Assembly (NCBI GenBank): GCA_963766765.1
Contig: CAVYBR010000018.1
Location: 1-64,000 of the forward strand
Direction: 5' to 3'
Origin: JACCQS01 sp963766765
GTDB taxonomy: Bacteria > Actinomycetota > Actinomycetes > Mycobacteriales > Geodermatophilaceae
DNA length: 64,000 nucleotides
Positions 35,048-43,712 of this stretch are shown here, piece by piece. Below the pieces are notes generated by a model, which saw only the letters and a program-made list of their open reading frames with translations, had not been told where the DNA came from and made no database searches. The stretch's first letter is position 1; each line of letters starts with the position of its first letter. A program made the position numbers and the translations under genes.

Positions 35048-35824
35048 GTGGATTGGCTACAGGCGCTGGCGATCTTCGGCGCCGGCGTGGCGGCGGGCAC
35101 GATCAACACCGTCGTGGGGTCCGGGACGCTGATCACCTTTCCCACCCTGTTGGCCTTCGGGTACGCACCCGTCACGGCGAACATCTCCAACAACATCGGC
35201 CTGGTCCCCGGCGGCATCTCCGGCAGCTTCGGCTACCGGGAAGAACTCAGCGGGCAGCGCGGCCGAATCTTGCGGTTGGGTCCGATGTCCTTGCTCGGGG
35301 CGGTCACCGGGGCGGTCCTGTTACTGGTCCTGCCCGCCGCTGCATTCACCACGATCGTGCCGATCCTGCTTGGCATCTCGTTGGTCCTGGTTGTCATTCA
35401 GCCATGGATGCAGCGCACGTTGCAGGAGCGGCGGGACCGGCTTGGTAGCAGCGAGCCCGGTCGCGGGCACGGCGTGTTGGTCGCTGTGGCAACTTATGCC
35501 GCCGGTGTCTACGGCGGCTACTTCGGTGCGGCGCAAGGCATCTTGTTGATCGGGCTGCTCGGGAGTCTGCTGCCCGAGCCGTTGCAACGGCTGAACGCGC
35601 TCAAGAACGTGCTGTCCCTGATCGTCAATTCCGTCGCTGCCGTGACGTTTGCGCTTCTCGCCTTCGGCCGAATCGACTGGGCTGCCGTGGGGCTGATCGC
35701 CGCTGGCTCGCTGGCTGGAGGATTCATCGGCGCCGGGGTCGGCCGGCGGCTGCCGTCCGTCGTCCTGCGCGGGCTCATCGTTGTCGTGGGGCTCGTGGCG
35801 ATTTGGCAGATCTTGTCCGGCTGA
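35048..35824 (+). CDS. TauE/SafE-family membrane permease
   Basis: Probable sulfite/anion exporter family protein, 258 aa from GTG 35048, about 8 spans in two repeats. First repeat AGTINTVVGSGTLITFPTLLAFGYAPVTANISNNIGLVPGG; second repeat GVYGGYFGAAQGILLIGLLG and LNALKNVLSLIVNSVAAVTF (pieces of the DUF81/TauE pattern). Substrate unknown. The open frame begins at 34943 inside the inverted repeat; that extension has no family match. Confidence 0.88.
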   Translation: MDWLQALAIFGAGVAAGTINTVVGSGTLITFPTLLAFGYAPVTANISNNIGLVPGGISGSFGYREELSGQRGRILRLGPMSLLGAVTGAVLLLVLPAAAFTTIVPILLGISLVLVVIQPWMQRTLQERRDRLGSSEPGRGHGVLVAVATYAAGVYGGYFGAAQGILLIGLLGSLLPEPLQRLNALKNVLSLIVNSVAAVTFALLAFGRIDWAAVGLIAAGSLAGGFIGAGVGRRLPSVVLRGLIVVVGLVAIWQILSG

Positions 35825-35940
35825 TCGCCGACGGGGACTCTGCACCGCAGCCCGTCGCGTACCGGAGCACCATGGAGGCATGGCGCGCGGTCCGAGCAGC
35901 CGCTGAGATGCAGTTGTCCGGCAACGAGGAGGTGGCAAGC

Positions 35941-36387
35941 GTGACCCCGGATGCCCGGCGACCGGATGCCCGGCAACGGATCAACCGATGGCTGTGGATG
36001 CTCGGCGGGTTCGGTGCTGCGGCGGTCGGGCTGATCGGCATCGCGTTGCCGGTGATTCCCACGACCGGCCCGTTCATCGTGGCAGCCGCCTGCTTCGCCC
36101 GGTCCAGCCCCCGGCTGGAGGCGTGGGTGCTCGGCCTTCCCGGCGTCGGGGCCATGGTCAACGACTTCCGGGCCGGTTTGGGGATGCCGCGACCAGCCAA
36201 GATCATCGCGATACTCATGATCGTGATCGCTGTCGGCGCTTCGGCGACTCTCGCCCCGCTGCCCTGGTGGGCACGTGCCGGAGCACTCTTGTTGGGAGCG
36301 GTCGGTGTCGGCTACATCGCGCTGCGGGTTCCGACCCGCGAGACCGTCGTTTCCCGACGGCAGGCCGAACCGGACCGGCCGGCGTGA
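35941..36387 (+). CDS. YbaN family (DUF454) inner-membrane protein
   Basis: 148 aa from GTG 35941, which has a GAGGAGG about 10 nt upstream. Typical DUF454: INRWLWMLGGFGAAAVGLIGIALPVIPTTGPFIVAAACFARSSPRLEAW (in parts), a middle LGLPGVGAMVNDF, and two C-terminal spans. Function of the family is unknown. It overlaps the following hydrolase gene (GTGA), so the two are coupled. Confidence 0.82.
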   Translation: MTPDARRPDARQRINRWLWMLGGFGAAAVGLIGIALPVIPTTGPFIVAAACFARSSPRLEAWVLGLPGVGAMVNDFRAGLGMPRPAKIIAILMIVIAVGASATLAPLPWWARAGALLLGAVGVGYIALRVPTRETVVSRRQAEPDRPA

Positions 36388-37103
36388 CCATCGGAATGCG
36401 GCTGGCGGCGTTCAACATCGCGCACGGCAGGGGCCGTGACCGGAAGGTGAATCTCGCCCGTACCGCGTCGGTGATCCATCTATTGGCCGCACATGTCGTC
36501 TGCGTCCAGGAGGTCGATCGACACTTCGGCGAGCGCAGCGACCACGTGGATCAGGCCCGGGAACTGTCCCGAGCCCTGAACATGCAGGTTGTGTTCGGGG
36601 CGAGCGTGATCCGGTCGGCACGCAACGGCACGCCGAGGGAGTACGGCAACGCGATCCTGTCCCGCCTGCCGATTCTGAGCCACGAACTGCACCCGCTTCC
36701 AGTGAGCCCGGCCCACGAGCCGCGCAGCGCCCAGCGGGTGCTCATCGAGTTGGCCGGGGGCACGCTCTGGGTGATCAATACCCACCTCAGCTACGAAAGT
36801 GCCGCCGACCGCGCCGCCCAGGCGCGAGTGGTCCGTGGCCTGGCAGAAGCCGAGATGGGCCCCACGGTGATCGCCGGTGACTTCAACGCCGACAACGACG
36901 CACCCGAGCTCGCTGCGCTGGCGGATCTGCGCGACGCCTGGACCGAATGCGGCTCCGGCGCCGGATGCACACATCCGGCGCACCGCCCGAACAAGCGGCT
37001 GGACCATGTGCTGTGCTCGCCGGGAGTGATTCCGTCGGCGGCCAACGTCGTGGCTGCCGATGCCTCGGATCATCTACCGCTGGTCGTCGACCTGCTCATC
37101 TGA
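36384..37103 (+). CDS. Endonuclease/exonuclease/phosphatase (EEP) family hydrolase
   Basis: 239-aa EEP-fold metal-dependent hydrolase. Motifs: MRLAAFNIAHGRG, CVQEVDRHF (metal Glu), YGNAILSRLPI, INTHLSYES, VIAGDFNADNDAPEL (GDFN) and the final SDHLPLVVDL (DH catalytic pair). Could act on phospholipids, inositol phosphates or nucleic acids; no clear specificity. GTG 36384 overlaps the preceding stop; ATG 36396 is possible. It ends 3 nt before the smc stop, tail to tail. Confidence 0.87.
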   Translation: MTIGMRLAAFNIAHGRGRDRKVNLARTASVIHLLAAHVVCVQEVDRHFGERSDHVDQARELSRALNMQVVFGASVIRSARNGTPREYGNAILSRLPILSHELHPLPVSPAHEPRSAQRVLIELAGGTLWVINTHLSYESAADRAAQARVVRGLAEAEMGPTVIAGDFNADNDAPELAALADLRDAWTECGSGAGCTHPAHRPNKRLDHVLCSPGVIPSAANVVAADASDHLPLVVDLLI

Positions 37104-37106
37104 ACC

Positions 37107-40100
37107 TCAGACGGGGCTGAGCTCGCGGATCCGCTGACTGATCACGTTGGTGATGCCGTCACCGCGCATGCTCACTCCGTAGAGCGTGTCGGCGATCTCC
37201 ATCGTCTGCTTCTGATGAGTGATGACGATCAACTGGCTGGAACCTCGCAAGGACTCGATCAGCCGCAGCAGTCTGCCGAGGTTCACATCATCGAGGGCTG
37301 CTTCGATCTCGTCGAGCACGTAGAACGGCGAGGGCCGAGCGCGGAAGATGGCGACGAGGAGCGCGACTGCGGTCAGCGAGCGTTCGCCACCGGAGAGCAG
37401 CGACAACCGCTTGACCTTCTTGCCCGGCGGCCGGGCCTCGACCTCGACGCCAGTCGTGAGAAGGTCGTCCGGTTCGGTCAAGACCAACCTGCCCTCCCCG
37501 CCGGGGAACAACGTCTCGAAAACGGCTTCGAACTCCCGGGCCACGTCGGCGAACGCTTCGGCGAAGACAGCAAGGATCCGGCTGTCGACCTCGCGGATGA
37601 CCGACAGCAGGTCCCGCTTGGTGTTCTTGAGGTCTTCGAGCTGGGTGGCCAGGAACGCGTGCCGCTCTTCGAGCGCGGAGAACTCCTCCAGCGCGAGGGG
37701 ATTGACCTTGCCAAGCAGGGCCAAATCACGCTCGGCGCGCGCGGCCCGACGCTCTTGCGTCTGCCGGTCATAGGCCTTCGCCTGCGGCGGCTCGAGTCCT
37801 TCGGCGGCGGCTGCGGCGACATCTGCCAGGGACGGCGGCACCGGCGCACTCGGCGCGTACTCCCCGATCAGCACATCGACGTCGGCGCCGTACTCCTGGG
37901 CCGCACGGTCCTCGAGCGCTTCGATGCGCAGTCGGTGCTCGGCCCTGGCCACCTCGTCGCGATGCACCTCATCGGTGAGCCGGTCGAGGTCCGCGGACAG
38001 TTCGCGCAGTCGGGCGCGCACGCCCAGGAGCTCGCCTTCGCGGGTGACTTTATGCATCGACAGCTCATCGCGTTGGGCCGCAGCACGTTCCAGGGATGCG
38101 TGCACATGGGCAAGCGTCTGCTCGGCGGCGATGCGGACCGCCTCTGCGATCGCGGCACCGCGCCGGCGCGCAGCCACGGCGGCCTCCTGGCGGCTCCGGC
38201 TGGCACGTTCCTGTTCGGCGGCGCGGTAGAGGGAGTCGGCTCGAGTGCCCAGGGCGCGCGCGCGTTCCTCGGTGGTGCGGACCGCCAGCCGCAGCTCCAT
38301 CTCCTCCTGGCGGGCCATGGCCACCGAACGCTGGAGTCCGTCCCGTTCGTCGGTCGAGGGCTCGTCGGTCGAGGGGACCCCTTGCGCGGCCTGCCAGCGT
38401 TCTTCCAACTCGGCCAGACCCGCGAGATCAGCGTCTCGGGAAAGCTCAGCGGCAGCGCGCGCCTGCTCGAGTCGGGCCGCCTCGGCGGCAGCCGATCGCG
38501 CCGCCGCACCCAGTTCGCTGAGTTGCTCGGCCACGGCGGAATGCGCCGCGTCTGATTCGTGCAACGCGGCGAGGGCGCTCTCCACGTCGCTGGAACGCCG
38601 GGCCGCCAGCTCTCGCGCCGCCTCCAGATCCGCCTGCAGCTGGCCGCTGAGCCGTTGGGCTGCGTGATGGTTGCGTTGCGCGTCCTCGAGGGCCGCCTGT
38701 ACCTCGATCGCGCTGGGTGTGCTGACCGAGCCGCCAAAGGACCAGTGGGCGCCGAGCAGGTCTCCCTCGGAGGTGACGACCCGAACCCGCGGATGGGTCT
38801 CGACGAGCCGAACCGCGGCCTCGATGTCGTCGACCACTGCCACCCGATCCAGCGCCTTCGCCAAGGCGGAATGGAGCTCGACCGGCCCGCTGACTAGGTC
38901 ACGAACCCAGCGCGCTCCGCTCGGCAGCGCCGGCCAGGACTGAGACTGATCTGGCTCCTGCGCGCCACCGCCCACGAGCACACCGGAGCGTCCGGCCTCA
39001 CGGGTCCGCAGGTAGGTCAACGCGGCGGCGGCATCGCGGGGCGTGCGCACCGCAATGGCGTCGGCGACGGGGCCCAGCGCTGCGGCAATAGCGATCTCAT
39101 AGCCGGGCTGGACGCGGAGCAGTGCCGACAGCGAGCCCAACATGCCGGTCAGCTGCTCCTCGGCGGCCAGCAGTGCACCCCCGCCGTCCTTGCGGTGCAG
39201 GCTCTCACCCAACACCTGCGCGCGGGCGTGCCAAGCGTCGAGTTGACGTTCGGCGTCGCGTTCGGCATCGATCAACCGGGCGACCTCGTTCGCCGCTGCC
39301 TCATAGGCGCCGACTGCTGCCTCATGCCGGGCGTCCAGGCTTTCCTCGGAGGTCCCGAGTTCTCCGATCTCGTTCTCGACCGCCGCGAATTGTGCGGCAG
39401 CGCGTTCGGCCCGGGTGCGCGCGTCGCCCACTGCCGCGGCAAGCCGGCTGATCTCGTCCTCTGCGGCGCTGGCTCGGCTGCGCACAGCCTGGAGGTCTCC
39501 GGCCAAGCGGGCCAATCCTTCGCGGCGGTCGGCCTGGGCACGCGCCGCGCGGACCAGTTCGTCCTCGGCATGGCGAAGAGCCTCTTCGAGTTCGGCGCGA
39601 GTAGCCAACGCTGCAGCGAGGTGCTCCTGCTCGGTCACCAGGTGCCGGTCGAGGTCGACCCGCTCGGCTTGTACGGCGGCGGCTTCAGCCTGGAGGACTT
39701 CAGGATCGCGGCCGGGCGGCGGCTGCGGAAGTGGCGAGGACAAGTGCCTTGAACGCTGATCGGCGAGTTGCAGCGTGCTGCGCAGGCGCTCCCCCAGGGC
39801 GGAAAGTTCGTACCAGACCTCCTGCGAGCGGGTGAGTGCAGGCGAGGTCTCGGCCAGGCCACTCTCGAGCGCAGCCTCGCGAGCCAGCGCCGTCTTCAAT
39901 TCGACATCGACTTCGGTGCGTCGACCACGGATCAGTTCCTCGTCAGCGAGCTCCTTGTGCAGAGCTTCGCGCAGGGTCACCAAGTCGTCGGCCAGCAGCC
40001 GGAGTCGGGCATCGCGCAGATCCGCCTGCACGGACTGGGCCCGGCGGGCGACCTCGGCCTGCCGGCCGAGGGGCTTGAGCTGGCGCCGCAGTTCCTCGGT

Positions 40101-40682
40101 CAGATCCCCGACCCGGTCGAGGTTGATCTGCATCGCATCGAGCTTGCGGATCGCCTTCTCTTTGCGCTTGCGGTGCTTCAGCACGCCGGCGGCTTCCTCG
40201 ATGAAGCCGCGGCGATCCTCTGGGCGGGCAGAGAGCACCGCATCGAGCTGACCCTGGCCCACGATGATGTGCATCTCGCGGCCGATGCCGGAGTCGGAGA
40301 GCAATTCCTGGATGTCCAGCAGCCGGCAGGACGACCCGTTGATCTCGTACTCGCTCTCGCCGGAGCGGTACATCCGCCGGGTGATCGAGACTTCGGCGTA
40401 CTCGATGGGGAGGGCGCCGTCGGTGTTGTCGATCGTGAGCGTCACCTCGGCCCGACCCAGTGGGGGCCGCCCGGCGGTGCCGGCGAAGATGACGTCTTCC
40501 ATCTTGCCGCCGCGCAGGCTCTTGGCACCCTGCTCGCCGAGGACCCATGAGATGGCATCCACGACGTTGGACTTGCCGGACCCGTTTGGGCCGACGACGG
40601 CGTTCATCCCCGGCTCGAACCGCAGAGTCGTCGAGGACGCGAAGGACTTGAAGCCCTTCAACGTCAGACTGGACAGATGCAC
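37107..40682 (-). CDS. smc: Chromosome segregation protein SMC
   Basis: Large ABC-type ATPase of bacterial condensin, 1191 aa. N-terminal MHLSSLTLKGFKSFASSTTL with Walker A GPNGSGKSNVVDAISW, two long coiled coils (Glu/Ala/Arg-rich), a hinge in the middle (about 505-640, with IAIAAALGPVADAIAVRT and GVLVGG), and C-terminal signature LLSGGERSLTAVALLVAIF plus Walker B FYVLDEIEAALDDVN. GTG start at 40682 matches the family. The long plus-strand frames opposite it are shadows caused by codon bias. Confidence 0.97.
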   Translation of the reverse strand: MHLSSLTLKGFKSFASSTTLRFEPGMNAVVGPNGSGKSNVVDAISWVLGEQGAKSLRGGKMEDVIFAGTAGRPPLGRAEVTLTIDNTDGALPIEYAEVSITRRMYRSGESEYEINGSSCRLLDIQELLSDSGIGREMHIIVGQGQLDAVLSARPEDRRGFIEEAAGVLKHRKRKEKAIRKLDAMQINLDRVGDLTEELRRQLKPLGRQAEVARRAQSVQADLRDARLRLLADDLVTLREALHKELADEELIRGRRTEVDVELKTALAREAALESGLAETSPALTRSQEVWYELSALGERLRSTLQLADQRSRHLSSPLPQPPPGRDPEVLQAEAAAVQAERVDLDRHLVTEQEHLAAALATRAELEEALRHAEDELVRAARAQADRREGLARLAGDLQAVRSRASAAEDEISRLAAAVGDARTRAERAAAQFAAVENEIGELGTSEESLDARHEAAVGAYEAAANEVARLIDAERDAERQLDAWHARAQVLGESLHRKDGGGALLAAEEQLTGMLGSLSALLRVQPGYEIAIAAALGPVADAIAVRTPRDAAAALTYLRTREAGRSGVLVGGGAQEPDQSQSWPALPSGARWVRDLVSGPVELHSALAKALDRVAVVDDIEAAVRLVETHPRVRVVTSEGDLLGAHWSFGGSVSTPSAIEVQAALEDAQRNHHAAQRLSGQLQADLEAARELAARRSSDVESALAALHESDAAHSAVAEQLSELGAAARSAAAEAARLEQARAAAELSRDADLAGLAELEERWQAAQGVPSTDEPSTDERDGLQRSVAMARQEEMELRLAVRTTEERARALGTRADSLYRAAEQERASRSRQEAAVAARRRGAAIAEAVRIAAEQTLAHVHASLERAAAQRDELSMHKVTREGELLGVRARLRELSADLDRLTDEVHRDEVARAEHRLRIEALEDRAAQEYGADVDVLIGEYAPSAPVPPSLADVAAAAAEGLEPPQAKAYDRQTQERRAARAERDLALLGKVNPLALEEFSALEERHAFLATQLEDLKNTKRDLLSVIREVDSRILAVFAEAFADVAREFEAVFETLFPGGEGRLVLTEPDDLLTTGVEVEARPPGKKVKRLSLLSGGERSLTAVALLVAIFRARPSPFYVLDEIEAALDDVNLGRLLRLIESLRGSSQLIVITHQKQTMEIADTLYGVSMRGDGITNVISQRIRELSPV

Positions 40683-40840
40683 GCGGCTCCAGCACGGGTC
40701 GGGAATGAGCGCCTCTGGCCTGCACGACGGGAGAGCGACGCGGGGAAGGGCCGTGCTGAGGCTAGCTGAGCAGGAACCCGGAGTCGGTCACCGGCACGCC
40801 GGACGGGGCCCCGGTCGACGTGGCCCGGGCGGGACTCGGT

Positions 40841-41038
40841 TCAGGCAGGAACGGAAGCGGGGGGTGCGGAGGCTTCATCGGCGAGCCGGCGAAGGCCCTC
40901 GCCCAAGAGCATGTCGCGCTCCTGACGCAGGCTGCTCAGCTCGGCCTCCAAAGCCCGGATCCGGCTGCGCAGGATCACGGTTTCCTCGAGCAAGAGCGAC
41001 GACGGGGTGGCAACGTGACCCAGGAGGGCCTTGGCCAT
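40841..41038 (-). CDS. Small coiled-coil protein between smc and mutM
   Basis: 65-aa protein: MAKALLGHVATPSSLLLEE, then a heptad-like helix ETVILRSRIRALEAELSSLRQERDMLL that should form a coiled coil, and an Ala/Pro-rich end. ATG 41038 has GGAGG 8 nt upstream; the earlier GTG 41053 would place the SD inside the gene. The start MAKALLGHV recalls a conserved short actinobacterial family whose function I do not know. It probably has its own promoter in the preceding gap. Confidence 0.8.
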   Translation of the reverse strand: MAKALLGHVATPSSLLLEETVILRSRIRALEAELSSLRQERDMLLGEGLRRLADEASAPPASVPA

Positions 41039-41137
41039 GGACGAATCCTCCACTTGCAGGTGGGCAGGCCCGCGGGGTTGCTCGCGGGCGAACGATGTCT
41101 AGAGAGACCTCTAGCGTGACAGCCCGCCCCCTTCCGG

Positions 41138-42004
41138 TCAACGGGTCGGCCGACCCCGCGGCCGCCGCTGACACACGGGGCAGGAGAAACTCGAGCGATT
41201 CATGAACGGCTCGCGGCGCATGGGCGTGCCGCAGCGAAGGCATGGTTGATCGCCGCGGCCATAGGCATTCAGCGATCGGGCGAAGTACCCGCTCTCCCCG
41301 TTCACGTTGACGTAGAGCGAATCGAAGCTCGTACCCCCCGATGCCAACGCCTCCAACATGACGTCGCGGATGGCAGCGATCAGTTCAGTCACCTTGCCAA
41401 CAGACAGTCGATCGGTGGCCCGGCCCCCGTGCAATCCCACTCGCCACAGCGCCTCGTCGGCATAGATGTTTCCGACTCCGCTGATGAGTCCTTGGTCGAG
41501 GAGGGCTCGCTTAATTTCGGTGCGCCGGCGCCGGAGCCGTCGAATGAACTCCGCCTCGTCGAAGAGTGGGTCGAGGGGATCGCGGGCGATGTGGGCGAGG
41601 CTGGCCGGCAGATGATCTGGGCCTTGGCCGCAGGACTCGACCCACAGCCCACCGAACGTCCGCTGGTCGATGAACCGCAGCTGCGGGTCTCCGTCGCTGA
41701 ATCCCACCAGAACGCGCAGATGCGGACCGTGCGGCTGGGCGGCCGCCTCCACCAGCAGTTGCCCGCTCATTCCGAGATGGCCGAGCAGAACCTGACCGTC
41801 GGACAACGGCAGCCACAGGAACTTGCCGCGTCGATGCGCGGCCTCGACCGTGCGTCCGAGCAGAGCCGACTCGAACTGGATGTGGCCGCCCAGGTAGCGG
41901 CGGATGGCCCGGGGATGGCGGACCGAGACGAATTCGATCTTCCGGCCGACCACCCAGCGGGACAGGCCGGCCCGGACGACTTCCACCTCGGGAAGCTCAG
42001 GCAC
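41138..42004 (-). CDS. mutM: Formamidopyrimidine-DNA glycosylase
   Basis: Base-excision repair enzyme removing 8-oxoguanine and ring-opened purines; bifunctional glycosylase/AP lyase. 288 aa: N-terminal catalytic Pro in PELPEVEVVRAGL, LLGHLGMSGQLL, the H2TH domain LISGVGNIYADEALW, and the zinc finger CLRCGTPM...FMNRSSFSCPVCQ. GTG start shares one base with the rnc stop (TAGTG), so it is coupled to rnc. Confidence 0.96.
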   Translation of the reverse strand: MPELPEVEVVRAGLSRWVVGRKIEFVSVRHPRAIRRYLGGHIQFESALLGRTVEAAHRRGKFLWLPLSDGQVLLGHLGMSGQLLVEAAAQPHGPHLRVLVGFSDGDPQLRFIDQRTFGGLWVESCGQGPDHLPASLAHIARDPLDPLFDEAEFIRRLRRRRTEIKRALLDQGLISGVGNIYADEALWRVGLHGGRATDRLSVGKVTELIAAIRDVMLEALASGGTSFDSLYVNVNGESGYFARSLNAYGRGDQPCLRCGTPMRREPFMNRSSFSCPVCQRRPRGRPTR

Positions 42005-42774
42005 TAGTCCTCGGTGCCGCGCAGGACTGAGAGCTCCTGCCAGGCCTGTTCGGCTGCATGCTGCTCGGCGTCCTTCTTGCTCCGGCCGCTTCCGCTCCCG
42101 TACTGCTGGCCGACGACTTCGACGACGGCGGTGAACGTCTTCTCATGGTCCGGACCTTCGTGCACGACGCGATAGATGACGTTGCCCAGCCCGAGCCGCG
42201 CGGTGAGTTCCTGCAGGCTGGTCTTCCAGTCGAGACCGGCGCCCTTGGTCGCTGCCTCGTCCAGCACCCCCGCGAACAGCCGGCGGACCAGAGCACTGAC
42301 CGACGGCAGGCCTTGATCGATGTAGATCGCACCCAGCAACGCCTCGAACGCGTCAGCCAGAATGCTGTCTTTGTCCGCGCCGCCGCTGGACTTCTCCCCC
42401 GCGCCAAGCCGGAGCGCCGCGCCGAGCCCATGCGGCCCCAATCCGCGAGCCAGTTCGGCCAGAGCGCGCATGTTGACCACCGATGCGCGCAACTTGGCCA
42501 ACTGCCCCTCGGCGAGATCCGGATTCGCCCGATACAGGGTGTCGGTGATGATCAGTCCGAGTACGGAGTCCCCGAGGAACTCCAGCCGCTCGTTGGTGGG
42601 CAGCCCACCGTTCTCGTAAGCATACGAGCGATGGGTCAGGGCGAGGGTGAGAATTTCGTCGTCGATCGGGATATCCAGCGCCTTGATCAAGGCGTTGCGT
42701 CCCTGGTCGGCGTCGACCGGGGCGGCGCTGGGGCCGGGTTCTGCCGGATTCGTCCCGGCTGCCGGATCGGTCAC
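42004..42774 (-). CDS. rnc: Ribonuclease III
   Basis: Double-strand-specific endonuclease for rRNA and mRNA processing. 256 aa: signature NERLEFLGDSVLGLIITD, second acidic site DAFEALLGAIYIDQGL, and a C-terminal double-stranded RNA-binding domain (DWKTSLQELTARLGLG ... KKDAEQHAAEQAWQEL). An acidic Pro/Ala-rich N-terminus of about 25 residues precedes the core. In the order yceD-rpmF-rnc-mutM, typical for actinobacteria. Confidence 0.96.
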   Translation of the reverse strand: MTDPAAGTNPAEPGPSAAPVDADQGRNALIKALDIPIDDEILTLALTHRSYAYENGGLPTNERLEFLGDSVLGLIITDTLYRANPDLAEGQLAKLRASVVNMRALAELARGLGPHGLGAALRLGAGEKSSGGADKDSILADAFEALLGAIYIDQGLPSVSALVRRLFAGVLDEAATKGAGLDWKTSLQELTARLGLGNVIYRVVHEGPDHEKTFTAVVEVVGQQYGSGSGRSKKDAEQHAAEQAWQELSVLRGTED

Positions 42775-42801
42775 GGCGATGTCTCCCCCGCAGGATCGCC
42801 G

Positions 42802-42981
42802 TTAGACCGACAGGACTTCGACGCCCTTGTACTGACCACAGTGCGGGCACGCTTCGTGCGGCGGCTTGACCCGACCGCATGCCTTGTTGGGACAGGGCGT
42901 CAGGGTGGGAGCAGTCGCCTTCCAGTTCGCGCGGCGCGAGTGGGTGTTGCTGCGTGATTGGCGGCGCTTGGGAACTGCCAC
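42802..42981 (-). CDS. rpmF: 50S ribosomal protein L32
   Basis: 59-aa L32. Starts at GTG 42981: VAVPKRRQSRSNTHSRRANWK, then a zinc site with CPNKACG and ACPHCGQY (two cysteine pairs), ending KGVEVLSV. The zinc-binding (C+) form suggests ordinary zinc supply. Too short for a simple length cut-off but unmistakable. Three nt separate it from the yceD stop, and 27 nt from rnc. Confidence 0.95.
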   Translation of the reverse strand: MAVPKRRQSRSNTHSRRANWKATAPTLTPCPNKACGRVKPPHEACPHCGQYKGVEVLSV

Positions 42982-42984
42982 GGG

Positions 42985-43587
42985 TCAACTCTCCTGAGTC
43001 TCTGGTACGTCAGCTTTGCTCTCGGTGCTGGTTGCGTACTCTGCCAGCGCCGCCCACCGTGGGTCGGTGGTGAAGTGTGAGTGTTCCGGTGGCAGGTCAT
43101 CCCACCGTTGCCCGCAGTCCACGCACAATCCTGCGCAATCTGCTCGGCACAGTGGGGCAACCGGCAGGGCCAGGACCACATTGTCGCGAACCAGCGGTTC
43201 GAGATCGATGCTGTCCCCGGTCAGCCGACTGACCTCGTCCTCATCGGTGGTCTCCGACGTGGCGCTGTCCGGATAGGCGAACAGTTCCACGACCTCGACC
43301 GCAACGCTGTCCTGGATCGGGTCGAGGCAGCGCGAGCACTCCCCGACCACCGGGCCGGACACCGTCCCGGAGACGAGCACACCTTCGACCACGGATTCCA
43401 TCCGTAGGTCGAGGGTCAGTTCGTCCCCGGCCTGGACACCGATCACATCCAGACCAACATCCTGTGCTGCCCGGACCGTGCGGCGCACCGGGAGCAACGA
43501 CCCAGGACGGCGGCCCAACTCGCGGATGTCCACGACGAACGGGCTGCGCGGCTGGTTGCGCGCGTGGTGAACCATGGTCTTTGTCAT
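42985..43587 (-). CDS. yceD: YceD family (DUF177) protein
   Basis: About 200 aa. Family signs: PFVVDIRELGRRPGSLLPVRRTV, LDLRMESVVEGVLVSGTVSG, ECSRCLDPIQDSVAV and CRADCAGLCVDCGQRWDD, with four or more cysteines that may bind a metal. Linked in other bacteria to 23S rRNA synthesis or processing. ATG 43587 is chosen; ATG 43575 is possible. Always next to rpmF. Confidence 0.92.
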   Translation of the reverse strand: MTKTMVHHARNQPRSPFVVDIRELGRRPGSLLPVRRTVRAAQDVGLDVIGVQAGDELTLDLRMESVVEGVLVSGTVSGPVVGECSRCLDPIQDSVAVEVVELFAYPDSATSETTDEDEVSRLTGDSIDLEPLVRDNVVLALPVAPLCRADCAGLCVDCGQRWDDLPPEHSHFTTDPRWAALAEYATSTESKADVPETQES

Positions 43588-43712
43588 AACAGGGGTTGGC
43601 CGAGATCGGATCGGACCATCGATGAGGATACCTGACCGGGCGGGCAGGCGGCGGTGCCCCCGGGGCGCGCAGCGCCGATCCGCGCGGCAGTTGACAGGCA
43701 CGCGGCCTCAGG

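Noticed and set aside
37215..38555. Long plus-strand open frame (446 codons) opposite smc
   Set aside because: High-GC codon bias opens antisense frames; the translation has no domain and smc is unmistakable.
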